23,744 nucleotides of DNA from Candidatus Staskawiczbacteria bacterium (GCA_943357015.1 CALRFZ010000012.1:1-23744), one strand, 5' to 3'; numbered from the stretch's first letter, positions 13,730-21,544 are shown. Notes: generated by a model not told the origin, from the sequence alone. Numbers and translations: made by a program.

Positions 13730-15034
13730 ATGAAAATTAAAAATAATCAACAAGGATTTGTCGTTTTACTTAACACTTTTTTAGTACTGGTATTTATGTT
13801 GGGACTGGCAATGAGTATGACTTTGCTAATTTTTAATCGTCAAAAAATTTCCACCAACACCACAAATGCTGTGCAATCTTATTACGCTTCTCAAGCCGGC
13901 GCCGAAGACGCCTTATTGCGCCTAAAAAATAATCCCCAAATGGGAGCGCTTTCATACAGTATGAGCGTAAATAACGCCACTGCTAATGTTACTATTCCCG
14001 CTATAATTGGCGGATCACGAACCATTAATTCACAGGGTAGTAATAAAAATTTAATAAAAACCGCGCAATTGCAATACACTCTTGATGGCACTCAAACTGC
14101 CTTTTATTATGGCGCGCAAGTTGGTGCGGGGGGACTTATTATGGGCAGTAATAGTACAATTTCGGGCAATGTATTTTCTAATGGCAATATTTCTGGATCA
14201 GGAAATATTACGGGTAATGCTGTAGTGGCAGGTAATGGTAATAGCATTAAAGATGTTAATATTGCCGGCAATGCGCTAGCTTATAGCTGTTTATCTCCTG
14301 CCAGAGTAACGGGAAATCTAACTTATGTTACGGGCGGTAGTCATACTTGCACTGTAACAGGCGCAACATCGTCTCAATCCAGTCAAATTGCCAGCCAGCC
14401 ACTGCCCATTACCCAAAGTCAAATTGATGATTGGAAGGCAGAAACAGCCAGTGGTAATGCAAAATCAGCTTATGTGATTGGCAGTAATCAAACTGTTAAT
14501 GAAAACTCTTCTGTTGTAATTACTGGTAATATGAGTATTGGCAGTAACGCTACTTGGAATCTTTTAGGTACTACCAAAATTATTGGAAACCTAACAGTTG
14601 GCAGTAATGCGCAGGTAAATTTAAGTGGCATTCTTTATGTTACAGGTAATATAAATTTTGGCAGTAATTCTGTAACTCGGCTTAACAGTTCTTATGGATC
14701 ATCAAGCGGATTAGTTATATCTGACGGCGATATTGATATTAACAGTAATGCCGGATTGAGTGGATCTGGCCAGACAGGTAGTTACATTTTAATTCTTTCC
14801 ACTAGCCTATCAAATTCTGCTATTGAAATTGGCAGTAATGCCACAGGTGCCATTTTTTATACCAGTAATGGCGGAGTGCAAATTAACAGCAATGCCAGTT
14901 TACGTGAAGTGACGGGCTATAAAGTTACTTTGGGAAGCAATGCTACGCTTACCTATGAAAGTGGACTGGCTAATGTTTTTTTTGCTAATGGCCCAAGTGG
15001 CGGATGGAAGGTAACGAATTGGCAAGAAAAATAG
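13730..15034 (+). CDS. PilX-like pilus protein with GSN-repeat beta-helix-like body
   Basis: A 434-residue protein. The N-terminus KNNQQG, then FVVLLNTFLVLVFMLGLAMSMTLLIF, is a prepilin-like leader and helix with Gly-1 and Phe+1 but Leu at +5 instead of Glu, as in some PilX-type proteins. Then SYYASQAGAEDALLRLK, a PilX hallmark. From about residue 135 to 405 the motif (I/V/L/M)-G-S-N-x-T/S recurs about ten times (MGSNST, IGSNQT, IGSNAT, VGSNAQ, LGSNAT, INSNAS), with xGNVxx-type strands between, suggesting a right-handed beta-helix. It could sit at the pilus tip and act in adhesion; this is inference. It is coupled to the PilW-like gene, with a 2-bp gap. Confidence 0.85.
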   Translation: MKIKNNQQGFVVLLNTFLVLVFMLGLAMSMTLLIFNRQKISTNTTNAVQSYYASQAGAEDALLRLKNNPQMGALSYSMSVNNATANVTIPAIIGGSRTINSQGSNKNLIKTAQLQYTLDGTQTAFYYGAQVGAGGLIMGSNSTISGNVFSNGNISGSGNITGNAVVAGNGNSIKDVNIAGNALAYSCLSPARVTGNLTYVTGGSHTCTVTGATSSQSSQIASQPLPITQSQIDDWKAETASGNAKSAYVIGSNQTVNENSSVVITGNMSIGSNATWNLLGTTKIIGNLTVGSNAQVNLSGILYVTGNINFGSNSVTRLNSSYGSSSGLVISDGDIDINSNAGLSGSGQTGSYILILSTSLSNSAIEIGSNATGAIFYTSNGGVQINSNASLREVTGYKVTLGSNATLTYESGLANVFFANGPSGGWKVTNWQEK

Positions 15035-15073
15035 TTAATTTTAATTAATTTTTTTTAGTGATATAATAAAATA

Positions 15074-15197
15074 AATTCCCAATATCCAATTTTCAATTCC
15101 CAATGAAAATCCGAATGAATAAATTTCTAAATTGTTTTCGGTTTTAATTATTGGCAGTTAGTATTTTATTGGTAATTGGGTATTGGTAATTGGAAAT
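15074..15197. repeat. Heptad inverted arms upstream of pilM
   Basis: The left arm (15074-15104) has ccaat words every 7 bp (cccaata, tccaatt, ttcaatt, cccaat). The right arm (15168-15197) has attggta, attgggt, attggta, attggaa. They are complementary but drifted. The right arm ends 9 bp before the pilM ATG. Confidence 0.8.
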
Positions 15198-15206
15198 TTT
15201 AGCATT

Positions 15207-16292
15207 ATGTCATTTAAATTTTTGGCTTTAGAAAAAGAGGCATTTGGGCTGGATATCAGCGATCTGTCTTTAAAACTTATTAAACTTAAAGAAAAAAGAG
15301 GTGGTTTTGTTTTAGAATCATACAACCAAGCCGATATTGAACCGGGAGTTTTAAAGCAAGGTGTGATTAAAAACGAAGACAAATTAGCAAAAATTATTAA
15401 AGAAGCTTGTCTGACGGCGCAAGGAAAAAAAATTACCATGCCTTACGTTATTGCCTCATTGCCAGAAGAAAAATCTTTTTTGCAGGTTATTCAAATGCCA
15501 AGAATGGAAGAAAAAGATTTAAAATCCGCCATAGTTTTTGAAGTGGAAAACTATATTCCCTTGCCAATTAACGAAGTGTACTTTGATTTTCAAGTTATAC
15601 CCGCATCTAAAAATCATACCACTCACCTTGATGTATTAATTGTGGCAATGCCCAAAAAAATTGTTAATTCTTATGTTTCTTGTTTTGAAAAAGCTGGTTT
15701 AATTCCTATTGCTTTTGAAGTTGAATCTCAGGCTATTTCAAGAGCCTTGATTAAAAATGACTCTAGCAGTGCGCCAGTAATATTAATTGATTTTGGCAAA
15801 AATAGCACTGATGTTATTGTATTTTTTGAAAACTCAATCCGTTTCACCTGCTCACTGCCCATTTCATCTATGCAACTTACTGTTGCTATAGCAGAGGCTT
15901 TAAAAGTAAATATTAAAAAAGCCGATGAATTAAAAATTAAGCACGATCTTTATGCTAATAAGAGAAATGAAAAAGCGAAAAAAATCCAGCAAGCCATAGA
16001 CCCAATTTTAAATGATTTGGTATTGCAAATTAAAAAATATATAGACTTTTATCAAAATCACGCCTATCAAGAAGATTTGTTTAGTAACGAAAAAATAGAA
16101 AAAATTTTGCTGTGCGGAGGAGGAGCAAATTTAAAGGGTTTGACAAGGTTTTTTCAGGAAACTCTAAAAATTCACACCGTTTTATCTTATCCGCAAATAA
16201 ATTTCTCTTCAAGAAATATTCCAAATCAATTTAGTAAAAATGCCCTATCATTTATAACTGCCTTGGGATTGGCATTAAGAAAAAACGTATAA
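15207..16292 (+). CDS. pilM: Type IV pilus assembly protein PilM
   Basis: A 361-residue cytoplasmic protein with the actin/FtsA-like fold. It opens FGLDISDLSLKLIKL, the phosphate-binding loop region of PilM, contains MPRMEEKDLKSAIVFEVENYIPLPINE typical of the family, a second nucleotide-binding segment VILIDFGKNSTDVIVF, and LLCGGGANLKGL near the C-terminus. It binds the cytoplasmic tail of PilN and links the PilN/O complex to the motor. I chose ATG 15207 (MSFKFLALEKEAFG) over a TTG at 15183, because the extra eight residues are encoded by repeat DNA. pilN follows after 8 bp. Confidence 0.93.
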   Translation: MSFKFLALEKEAFGLDISDLSLKLIKLKEKRGGFVLESYNQADIEPGVLKQGVIKNEDKLAKIIKEACLTAQGKKITMPYVIASLPEEKSFLQVIQMPRMEEKDLKSAIVFEVENYIPLPINEVYFDFQVIPASKNHTTHLDVLIVAMPKKIVNSYVSCFEKAGLIPIAFEVESQAISRALIKNDSSSAPVILIDFGKNSTDVIVFFENSIRFTCSLPISSMQLTVAIAEALKVNIKKADELKIKHDLYANKRNEKAKKIQQAIDPILNDLVLQIKKYIDFYQNHAYQEDLFSNEKIEKILLCGGGANLKGLTRFFQETLKIHTVLSYPQINFSSRNIPNQFSKNALSFITALGLALRKNV

Positions 16293-16300
16293 TTTAAGGT

Positions 16301-16846
16301 ATGATAAATCTTCTGCCACCAAGCTTAAAACAAAAACTTGCTTTAGAGCATCAGAAAAATGTGGTGATGATTTTGGGGTTTACCATTTTAGTTCCCTTAA
16401 TTTGTTTAACTTTACTGCTTTTATCCATAAAAACCTATATATCCGCAGAAGTAAATTCTCAAAAAATCGCTTCAGAGCAAGCTCAAAAAATATCGCAAAC
16501 TCCAGAATTTGTAAAATTTGGCGAAACCATAAAAAATGGTAATGCCTTGCTGTTGCAACTTAAAAGTTTTTACAAAAGACAAATTTATATTAGCAATGCC
16601 TTGCATTTAATATCTGGCATTAATCGCCCAGAAAACCTTTATTTTACAAGTCTTGATTTACATCAAACTCAGTCGCTGGCATTTAAGGTGACTATTGCTG
16701 GGTTTAGCCAATCCCGCGAAGATCTTTTAGTGTTTCAAAAAAATATTCAACAAAAAAAAGAAATTGAAAATTTGGTTTTTTCACCTGAAAGCTGGATAAA
16801 TCCCAGTCGCACCCCATTTTATCTTACTTTTGAAATAAAACAGTAA
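16301..16846 (+). CDS. pilN: PilN-like pilus alignment protein
   Basis: A 181-residue bitopic membrane protein. The N-terminus MINLLPPSLKQKL is the INLLP motif by which PilN binds PilM; a transmembrane helix spans about residues 22-44, then a coiled helix and a small alpha/beta domain (YFTSLDLHQTQSLAFKVTIAGFSQS). Position between pilM and the pilO-like gene, with 8- and 9-bp gaps, confirms the role. An AAGG-like site precedes the ATG by a few bases. Sequence similarity to model PilN is otherwise low, as usual. Confidence 0.85.
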   Translation: MINLLPPSLKQKLALEHQKNVVMILGFTILVPLICLTLLLLSIKTYISAEVNSQKIASEQAQKISQTPEFVKFGETIKNGNALLLQLKSFYKRQIYISNALHLISGINRPENLYFTSLDLHQTQSLAFKVTIAGFSQSREDLLVFQKNIQQKKEIENLVFSPESWINPSRTPFYLTFEIKQ

Positions 16847-16855
16847 CTATAAATT

Positions 16856-17410
16856 ATGTTTTACAGTCTTAAAAACAATATTTACGCTATTTTAATTGCC
16901 TTTGCAGTTATTATTTTATTTGTTGTGATGTTTTTTATTGCGCCACTTTACCAACAAATTCAAAATAACAGTCAGGAATTAACTTTAATCAAAAATAATA
17001 CCTTTGACTTTGAAATACAGAAAAACCAAATAGAAAACCTTAAAAAATACGGCAACCAATATTTATCAAATCTAGATTCAATTGGTCAATTATTTATTGA
17101 TCCGCAAAATCCAGTCAATTTTATAAAATTTCTAGAAGATACAGCAAAAAGCGCTGGAATTAAGCCTAAAATTTCTCTAGCGCCAGATTTACAATCCAAT
17201 GATCAAAACAGTTTAACATTTAAGTTATTTGTCAGTGATAATTTTTTAAAAATTATGGATTTTTCCGAAAAATTAGAATACGGGCAATATCTAGTTAAAA
17301 TTCAAGATCTGAGCATAAAAAATCAAGATTTAAATTCGTCAATTAATCAAAAAACCGATATTTCCAAAAATGTTGATGCTATTTTTGTCATTAGCGCTTT
17401 TGCTAGGTAA
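16856..17410 (+). CDS. pilO: PilO-like pilus alignment protein
   Basis: A 184-residue bitopic membrane protein: short cytoplasmic start, transmembrane helix at about residues 10-32, a coiled-coil-like segment (NNSQELTLIKNNTFDFEIQKNQIENLKK), then an alpha/beta domain with FIKFLEDTAKSAGIKP and LTFKLFVSDNFLKIMDFSEKLE, the usual PilO features. It pairs with PilN to form the inner-membrane alignment complex. The call rests on position and topology more than on motifs. Confidence 0.8.
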   Translation: MFYSLKNNIYAILIAFAVIILFVVMFFIAPLYQQIQNNSQELTLIKNNTFDFEIQKNQIENLKKYGNQYLSNLDSIGQLFIDPQNPVNFIKFLEDTAKSAGIKPKISLAPDLQSNDQNSLTFKLFVSDNFLKIMDFSEKLEYGQYLVKIQDLSIKNQDLNSSINQKTDISKNVDAIFVISAFAR

Positions 17411-17421
17411 GTAGTAAATAT

Positions 17422-17715
17422 ATGAACATAACAAACCCAACAACTGCAATCAAAAATAAAATCTTAAAAATGCCCGAAGCCTTGGCTCTGCGTGCCTTTT
17501 TAATTACATTGTGCTTAATTTTGGCAAGTCTTTTATGGGGAGTTTTTTTGTTTTATCAAAGCGTAATTGTGGTTGAGATTTCACAGCAAAATATGGTTGC
17601 AAATAATAATCAATTCCAATATAATATATATCAGTCTGTCTTAAAAGATTGGCAAGCAAAGCAAGCGCACAATGCCAACCCCACCAATATCATTTACCTA
17701 AATCCATTTAAATAA
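17422..17715 (+). CDS. Small single-pass membrane protein in the pilus cluster
   Basis: A 97-residue protein with one hydrophobic helix at about residues 26-50 (FLITLCLILASLLWGVFLFYQ), a basic N-terminus and a Gln/Asn-rich exterior tail. It lies 11 bp after the pilO-like gene, where pilP sits in many bacteria, but it has no lipobox and no PilP domain. CPR lack an outer membrane, so PilP is not expected. It may be a short accessory subunit of the PilN/O complex. Family not recognised. Confidence 0.65.
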   Translation: MNITNPTTAIKNKILKMPEALALRAFLITLCLILASLLWGVFLFYQSVIVVEISQQNMVANNNQFQYNIYQSVLKDWQAKQAHNANPTNIIYLNPFK

Positions 17716-17726
17716 AAAATAGTTTT

Positions 17727-17745
17727 GCAGACGTTTAACGTCTGC
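17727..17745. repeat. Palindrome before the response regulator
   Basis: gcagacg (17727-17733) and cgtctgc (17739-17745) form a perfect 7-bp stem around tttaa. It lies 15 bp before the ATG of the response regulator. It could be a dispersed palindromic repeat or an operator. It would add 12 spurious residues to the gene if translation began upstream. Confidence 0.6.
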
Positions 17746-17760
17746 AAGGTTTGCAAAATT

Positions 17761-18138
17761 ATGTCTAAAAGTGATAAAAAAATATTGATAGTAGAAGATG
17801 ATGAGGATTTTATTTACATTATTCAAAATAAATTTGCCTCAGCGGGCCTTGCCTTAATTACCGCTAAAGATGGCCAGCAAGGCGTAGAAATGAATACCAA
17901 AGAAAATCCCGATTTAATTCTTTCCGATATTTCTATGCCAAAAATGGATGGCATAGAAATGGCCCAAAAAATCCGAGAAACCGATAAAGATGTGCCAATT
18001 ATATTTTTAACCAACATTAAAGACGTTGATTACACCAAAAACGCCCAAACTTCCGGCAATTTTGATTATTTAATAAAATCCGACACAAGAATTGGCGAAA
18101 TTGTAGAAAAAGTAAAAACAAAATTGGGGATTGAGTAA
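17761..18138 (+). CDS. CheY-like single-domain response regulator
   Basis: A 125-residue receiver domain with no output domain. The acidic pair EDDED (~residues 12-16), phosphoacceptor Asp in LILSDISMPKMDG (~58), Thr in IIFLTN (~86) and Lys in YLIKSD (~108) are all present. It would act by protein contact, perhaps on the pilus motor, as PilG/PilH do in other bacteria. No histidine kinase is in the window. I chose ATG 17761 because an upstream in-frame start at 17725 would translate the palindrome. A terminator follows and closes the cluster. Confidence 0.9.
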   Translation: MSKSDKKILIVEDDEDFIYIIQNKFASAGLALITAKDGQQGVEMNTKENPDLILSDISMPKMDGIEMAQKIRETDKDVPIIFLTNIKDVDYTKNAQTSGNFDYLIKSDTRIGEIVEKVKTKLGIE

Positions 18139-18159
18139 AAACTAAAATTTATTTTAAAC

Positions 18160-18187
18160 AAAAACAGTGCCATTTAACACTGTTTTT
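18160..18187. terminator. Bidirectional terminator between pilus cluster and pilin-like array
   Basis: aaaaacagtg (18160-18169) pairs perfectly over 10 bp with cactgttttt (18178-18187). T-runs occur on both strands. It separates the plus-strand response regulator from the convergent minus-strand array. Confidence 0.85.
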
Positions 18188-18220
18188 ATTTTAAATAAAA
18201 CATCATTAGGCGTTAGACAC

Positions 18221-18796
18221 CTAAAAGCAAACTCCTGTAGCTCCAAATAATAAATTACAACCATTGAGACAATTTGTAGTAGCACTGCAAGGACTGCCAG
18301 CTGGCAACCCTACAGGAACTGGAGCCTGTGAGCACGTGCCTGCGCTAGGATCGCAATAATTGCTTGCGCACTGATTATTATTTGTGCATGGAGAAAAATC
18401 AGGAGCTAGTGGGGTAACAGTACTGGGTGGGGCAACTGGCGCTACGGCTGGGGTGGGCGGAGTAATTGTAGTTTGAATAATATTGGGTAGAGAAATAGCT
18501 AATATAGCGACAATTACGCCGATAATTCCGCCAATTAGTGCCATTTTGGCGGAGTTTAATTTGGCGGGTTCACCGCTGGCGGTAACAAACATAAAGCCGG
18601 CGTAAATAAACATTACAATGGCAACCGCCACAAATAACATCCAAATAATATTTTCTAAAATACCCAGAAAAAACCCCCAAAGAGTGGTATATCCGCCCAC
18701 TGGTTGAACAGGCTCAGCCAAAGGCGCCGCCAAGATTATTGCGGGTAAAACCAGTAATGAGATAGAAAAAAATATTAAAATTGATTTTTTGGACAT
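18221..18796 (-). CDS. VirB2/TrbC-like membrane protein with C-terminal Cys modules (array member 1)
   Basis: A 191-residue protein: signal peptide (~1-23, ending AIILAAPLAEP), two hydrophobic helices (~48-73 and ~85-108) joined by the short polar loop TASGEPAKLNSAKMA, then a Pro/Val/Thr-rich linker and two cysteine modules. The first has spacing C-x5-C-x4-C-x6-C (CTNNNQC onward), the second C-x5-C-x3-C-x9-C. The membrane core matches the VirB2/TrbC-like 'T4SS pilin' proteins common in CPR. The Cys modules would lie outside the cell and probably form disulfides. Likely co-transcribed with the next gene (20-bp gap). Role unknown; surface attachment is a guess. Confidence 0.82.
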   Translation of the reverse strand: MSKKSILIFFSISLLVLPAIILAAPLAEPVQPVGGYTTLWGFFLGILENIIWMLFVAVAIVMFIYAGFMFVTASGEPAKLNSAKMALIGGIIGVIVAILAISLPNIIQTTITPPTPAVAPVAPPSTVTPLAPDFSPCTNNNQCASNYCDPSAGTCSQAPVPVGLPAGSPCSATTNCLNGCNLLFGATGVCF

Positions 18797-18816
18797 TATT
18801 TAAGGCTAAATTATGA

Positions 18817-19395
18817 TTAAATGCATGTGTTAGTTGAAAAGTTGCAATTAGTACCACGAGAAGCGCAATCTTCGTTAGTTGAGCAAGGTATTGTAGGATC
18901 TGGTGGTAGGACGCAAATACCCGCAGAAACATTACAATTACCACTAGCGCAATCCGCATTACTCGAGCATCCTCCCCCGAATGGGACGGTTCCAGTTATG
19001 GGTGATGTCGGAGTAGTTGGAGTAACTGGAGTAGTTGGAGTAACGGTAGTAGTAGTCGCGCTACCCCCACCTATTGCTTTGTTGATAATCTGGTAGGCGG
19101 AATAGGCAAAAATGGCCACTACAATTCCGATAATGGCGTAAATTAATGCGTCTTTGGCTAGTTTCATTTTGTTTGGGTCGCCGGCGGAAGTGACAAACAT
19201 AAAACCGGAAAAAATAATCATAATAATCACCGCTCCCACAAAAATTGGCCAAATAAAAGCTAAAACACTATTTATCAACTGCCAAATGTCGGTAATTCTG
19301 CCCGTGGGCTGACCTACGGGATCTATGGCAAAAATTAGCGATGGTAATGTTAAAAAAGTAATAATGCTAAATAAGATAAAATATTTTTTTGACAT
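18817..19395 (-). CDS. VirB2/TrbC-like membrane protein with C-terminal Cys modules (array member 2)
   Basis: A 192-residue paralogue of the preceding entry: signal peptide ending LIFAIDP, two hydrophobic helices with loop TSAGDPNKMKLAKDA, a Thr/Pro/Val linker (encoded by short tandem repeats near 19000-19060), and two cysteine modules. The first has exactly the same spacing as in member 1 (C-x5-C-x4-C-x6-C, CSSNADC onward), the second C-x5-C-x6-C-x6-C (CSTNEDC onward). The (S/A)G(D/E)P loop is conserved through the array. No Shine-Dalgarno site. Confidence 0.82.
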   Translation of the reverse strand: MSKKYFILFSIITFLTLPSLIFAIDPVGQPTGRITDIWQLINSVLAFIWPIFVGAVIIMIIFSGFMFVTSAGDPNKMKLAKDALIYAIIGIVVAIFAYSAYQIINKAIGGGSATTTTVTPTTPVTPTTPTSPITGTVPFGGGCSSNADCASGNCNVSAGICVLPPDPTIPCSTNEDCASRGTNCNFSTNTCI

Positions 19396-19409
19396 AACTT
19401 TGTTAAATT

Positions 19410-19490
19410 ATAAATTCAAAATTTCAAGTTCCAAATAATATCAAAATTCAAACATTTAAATCCAAAAAATTTGGAATTTACTTTCAAGCG
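19410..19490. repeat. AT-rich 7-bp periodic spacer
   Basis: Words aattca, aatttc, agttcc, aaataa and attcaa recur at about 7-bp steps (aaattca, aaatttc, aagttcc, aaataat...), then aatccaaa and a short return arm tttggaattt. It resembles the pilus-cluster spacers but is less regular. Confidence 0.5.
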
Positions 19491-19495
19491 AATGA

Positions 19496-19561
19496 GTTAG
19501 TAAATATAATGCATAAGATCTTTACTAACTAGCGAACACCGAAAATATGCTTCGCATATTT
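19496..19561. repeat. Two hairpins between array members 2 and 3
   Basis: gttagtaaa (19496-19504) pairs with tttactaac (19521-19529), and aaatatgc (19543-19550) with gcatattt (19554-19561) around ttc. On the minus strand they follow the stop of array member 3 at 19578 and could terminate or stabilise its mRNA. Confidence 0.55.
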
Positions 19562-19577
19562 AGTATTGATGATTAAA

Positions 19578-19979
19578 TTAAAAAATAATTCGGCTAATAA
19601 ATCCATAAACTGAATAAGCCAAAATACCAACAATAATTCCAATAATCACATACATAACCATATTTTTGGCCATAGTAATTTTTGATGGGTCGCCGGATGC
19701 GGTGACAAAAACAATTCCAGCCACTAAAAGCATAATTAAAATACTGCCAATAAAAACTGGCCAAAGTACAATACTTATAAACCTCTCAATAATTCCTGTA
19801 ATCCAAACCGTTGCCGAAGCTGGAACGCAAGTGCCGGCAAGGGCTCCACCTGTGACATTATCACATATTTGACCGGCAGTAGTGCATTGAGTATTATTTG
19901 TGCAAGCAACCGCCAAAACAGAGCTGGCTGTGCTCAAAAAAATCAGGCCTATAATTAAAGAGATGAGTTTGTGTTTCAT
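19578..19979 (-). CDS. VirB2/TrbC-like membrane protein with N-terminal Cys module (array member 3)
   Basis: A 133-residue protein. After the signal peptide (~1-23, ASSVLA) comes one cysteine module, C-x5-C-x6-C-x11-C (CTNNTQC onward), before the two hydrophobic helices (loop TASGDPSKITMAKNM). Members 1 and 2 carry theirs after the helices. If the signal peptide is cleaved, the N-terminus is external, so the module is still outside. It lies 42 bp after member 4 and may share its transcript. Confidence 0.82.
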   Translation of the reverse strand: MKHKLISLIIGLIFLSTASSVLAVACTNNTQCTTAGQICDNVTGGALAGTCVPASATVWITGIIERFISIVLWPVFIGSILIMLLVAGIVFVTASGDPSKITMAKNMVMYVIIGIIVGILAYSVYGFISRIIF

Positions 19980-20021
19980 TAAATGTTTTTATTAGAATTG
20001 AAGATTCTTTGCGTATCCTAA

Positions 20022-20357
20022 TTAAGCTCCAATAGTAAACGAGATTATATATGGCATAGAAAATGACAATAATGCTACCATTAAACCTACAATTCCCCAC
20101 ATAAGATTCATTCTAGCGGTATGCAATTTTGCTGGTTCGCCACCAGCGGTAAAAAAATCAAAACCCGCCAGTATAAACATAATAATAGCACCTCCAATAA
20201 AGATCTGCCAAATAACATAAAGTAAGCCACTGATGACGCTCCATATCGAGCCAGTAACTAGATAAGGTAAACGTGGCTGAGGAACATCCGCTAGAGTAAT
20301 AGATGGTAATAATATAGCGACTAAAGAGGCTAAAGCGGTGACTAATTTTTTATTCAT
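20022..20357 (-). CDS. VirB2/TrbC-like small membrane protein (array member 4)
   Basis: A 111-residue protein with signal peptide (MNKKLVTALASLVAILLPSITLA), two hydrophobic helices (~42-66 and ~85-108) and loop TAGGEPAKLHTARMN. No Cys module. A GGAA stretch about 8 bases before the ATG is one of the few Shine-Dalgarno-like sites in the array. The family call rests on size, topology and the (A/S)xGxPxK loop. Confidence 0.82.
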   Translation of the reverse strand: MNKKLVTALASLVAILLPSITLADVPQPRLPYLVTGSIWSVISGLLYVIWQIFIGGAIIMFILAGFDFFTAGGEPAKLHTARMNLMWGIVGLMVALLSFSMPYIISFTIGA

Positions 20358-20478
20358 AAAAAGTTCCAGTAAGTATATTTTTTAAAATTAACTTACGGAT
20401 ATTAATTTAATAACTTTTAAATTACTTTTAGCTTCAATGCTAATAGTGATTTAAAAAATATTAAATTTAAAACTTACG

Positions 20479-20519
20479 AGTCAATTATGCAAATCTTCAA
20501 GCGATTTGCATAATTGACT
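20479..20519. repeat. 17-bp perfect hairpin
   Basis: agtcaattatgcaaatc (20479-20495) pairs perfectly with gatttgcataattgact (20503-20519) around a 7-nt loop. On the minus strand it begins 23 bp after the stop of array member 5. There is no strong T-run, so it may protect mRNA ends or act as a weak terminator. Confidence 0.75.
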
Positions 20520-20541
20520 GTAAAAATAAATTCACTCAATA

Positions 20542-20895
20542 CTAAATAACTCCTGCATTGCCAAGAGTAGTTTTTACGATAAATGGTAATGAGAAAGCCA
20601 AGACTCCCATAGCAACTCCCACGACTCCCCACAAGACAGACTGCCTAGCAGCATCAACTTTACCTGGGTCTCCTTGAGCGGTTAAAAACTGAAAACCAGA
20701 GATTAAGAACATAACTACAGCAAAACCCATAAACAAAGGCCAAATGAAATTTAGCAATGTATCAATCAGGGTATTTACTGTCAAAGCACCTCCTCCAGTT
20801 GGAGTACCTCCACCATTAGCGGGAATAGCAAATGCAGCGATTGGTAAAACTAATAATGTAGCTGAAGCAATAATTGTAACTAATTTTTTGTTCAT
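20542..20895 (-). CDS. VirB2/TrbC-like small membrane protein (array member 5)
   Basis: A 117-residue protein, close paralogue of members 6 and 7: signal peptide (to AIPA), a Gly-rich stretch (NGGGTPTGGG), then NFIWPLFMGFAVVMFLISGFQFLTA, loop QGDPGKVDAARQ, and helix LWGVVGVAMGVLAFSLPF. A 59-bp stretch coding for the second helix is identical in DNA to member 6. A plausible promoter lies at 20910-20938. Confidence 0.85.
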   Translation of the reverse strand: MNKKLVTIIASATLLVLPIAAFAIPANGGGTPTGGGALTVNTLIDTLLNFIWPLFMGFAVVMFLISGFQFLTAQGDPGKVDAARQSVLWGVVGVAMGVLAFSLPFIVKTTLGNAGVI

Positions 20896-20909
20896 TTTTA
20901 TTTTAATAA

Positions 20910-20938
20910 ATTATCACAATAAATAATTTTTTTCACAA
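20910..20938 (-). promoter_or_regulatory. Probable promoter of array member 5
   Basis: On the minus strand TTGTGA (20938-20933), a 17-bp spacer and GATAAT (20915-20910), leaving about 14 bases to the ATG. This supports separate transcription of this gene. Confidence 0.45.
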
Positions 20939-21074
20939 AAACATAAATACTTAATTTATAATTGCAAAAATTCACTAATTATTGTGAAGAATTATTTTAT
21001 ATAAATTTACTATTTATCGACCATTTCATTGAACTGATAGAATTATTATATATTTTTATGCTATACAGGTCAAA

Positions 21075-21413
21075 CTAACCAAGTCCAAGAGTAGTTCTAA
21101 CTACAAATGGTAATGAGAAAGCCAAGACTCCCATAGCAACTCCCACGACTCCCCACAAGACAGCTTGACGAGCGGCGGCGACTTTAGTTGGATCTCCTTG
21201 AGCAGTCAAAAATTCAAACCCCGCAACCAAAAACATTAAAACCGCAAAGCCCATAAATAATGGCCAAATGAAGTTTAATAGGATATTAATAAGTTGTTCC
21301 ACTTGAATGCCTGGGTTTGGAATCGGGGCGGCTCCAGCATTAATATCGGCCATAGCGATTAATGGTAAAATTAACAATCCAACTGAACTTAATGTAAATA
21401 ATTTTTTATTCAT
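21075..21413 (-). CDS. VirB2/TrbC-like small membrane protein (array member 6)
   Basis: A 112-residue protein: signal peptide (to IAMAD), NFIWPLFMGFAVLMFLVAGFEFLTA, loop QGDPTKVAAARQ, and LWGVVGVAMGVLAFSLPF. The DNA 21105-21163 is identical to 20581-20639 in member 5. The leader just before the ATG (atcgctatctttaag) nearly matches that of member 7, so both coding and upstream DNA were duplicated. Confidence 0.85.
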   Translation of the reverse strand: MNKKLFTLSSVGLLILPLIAMADINAGAAPIPNPGIQVEQLINILLNFIWPLFMGFAVLMFLVAGFEFLTAQGDPTKVAAARQAVLWGVVGVAMGVLAFSLPFVVRTTLGLG

Positions 21414-21544
21414 CTTAAAGATAGCGATCTATTTTACTTACGATTTGCTAATAATTATAATTTAATAAAATTATTATATGCTTGCCGTTTTGTAAATTAG
21501 TTTCGCTTATATAATTAAACAGACCTTTAAATTTATAAATTTAA

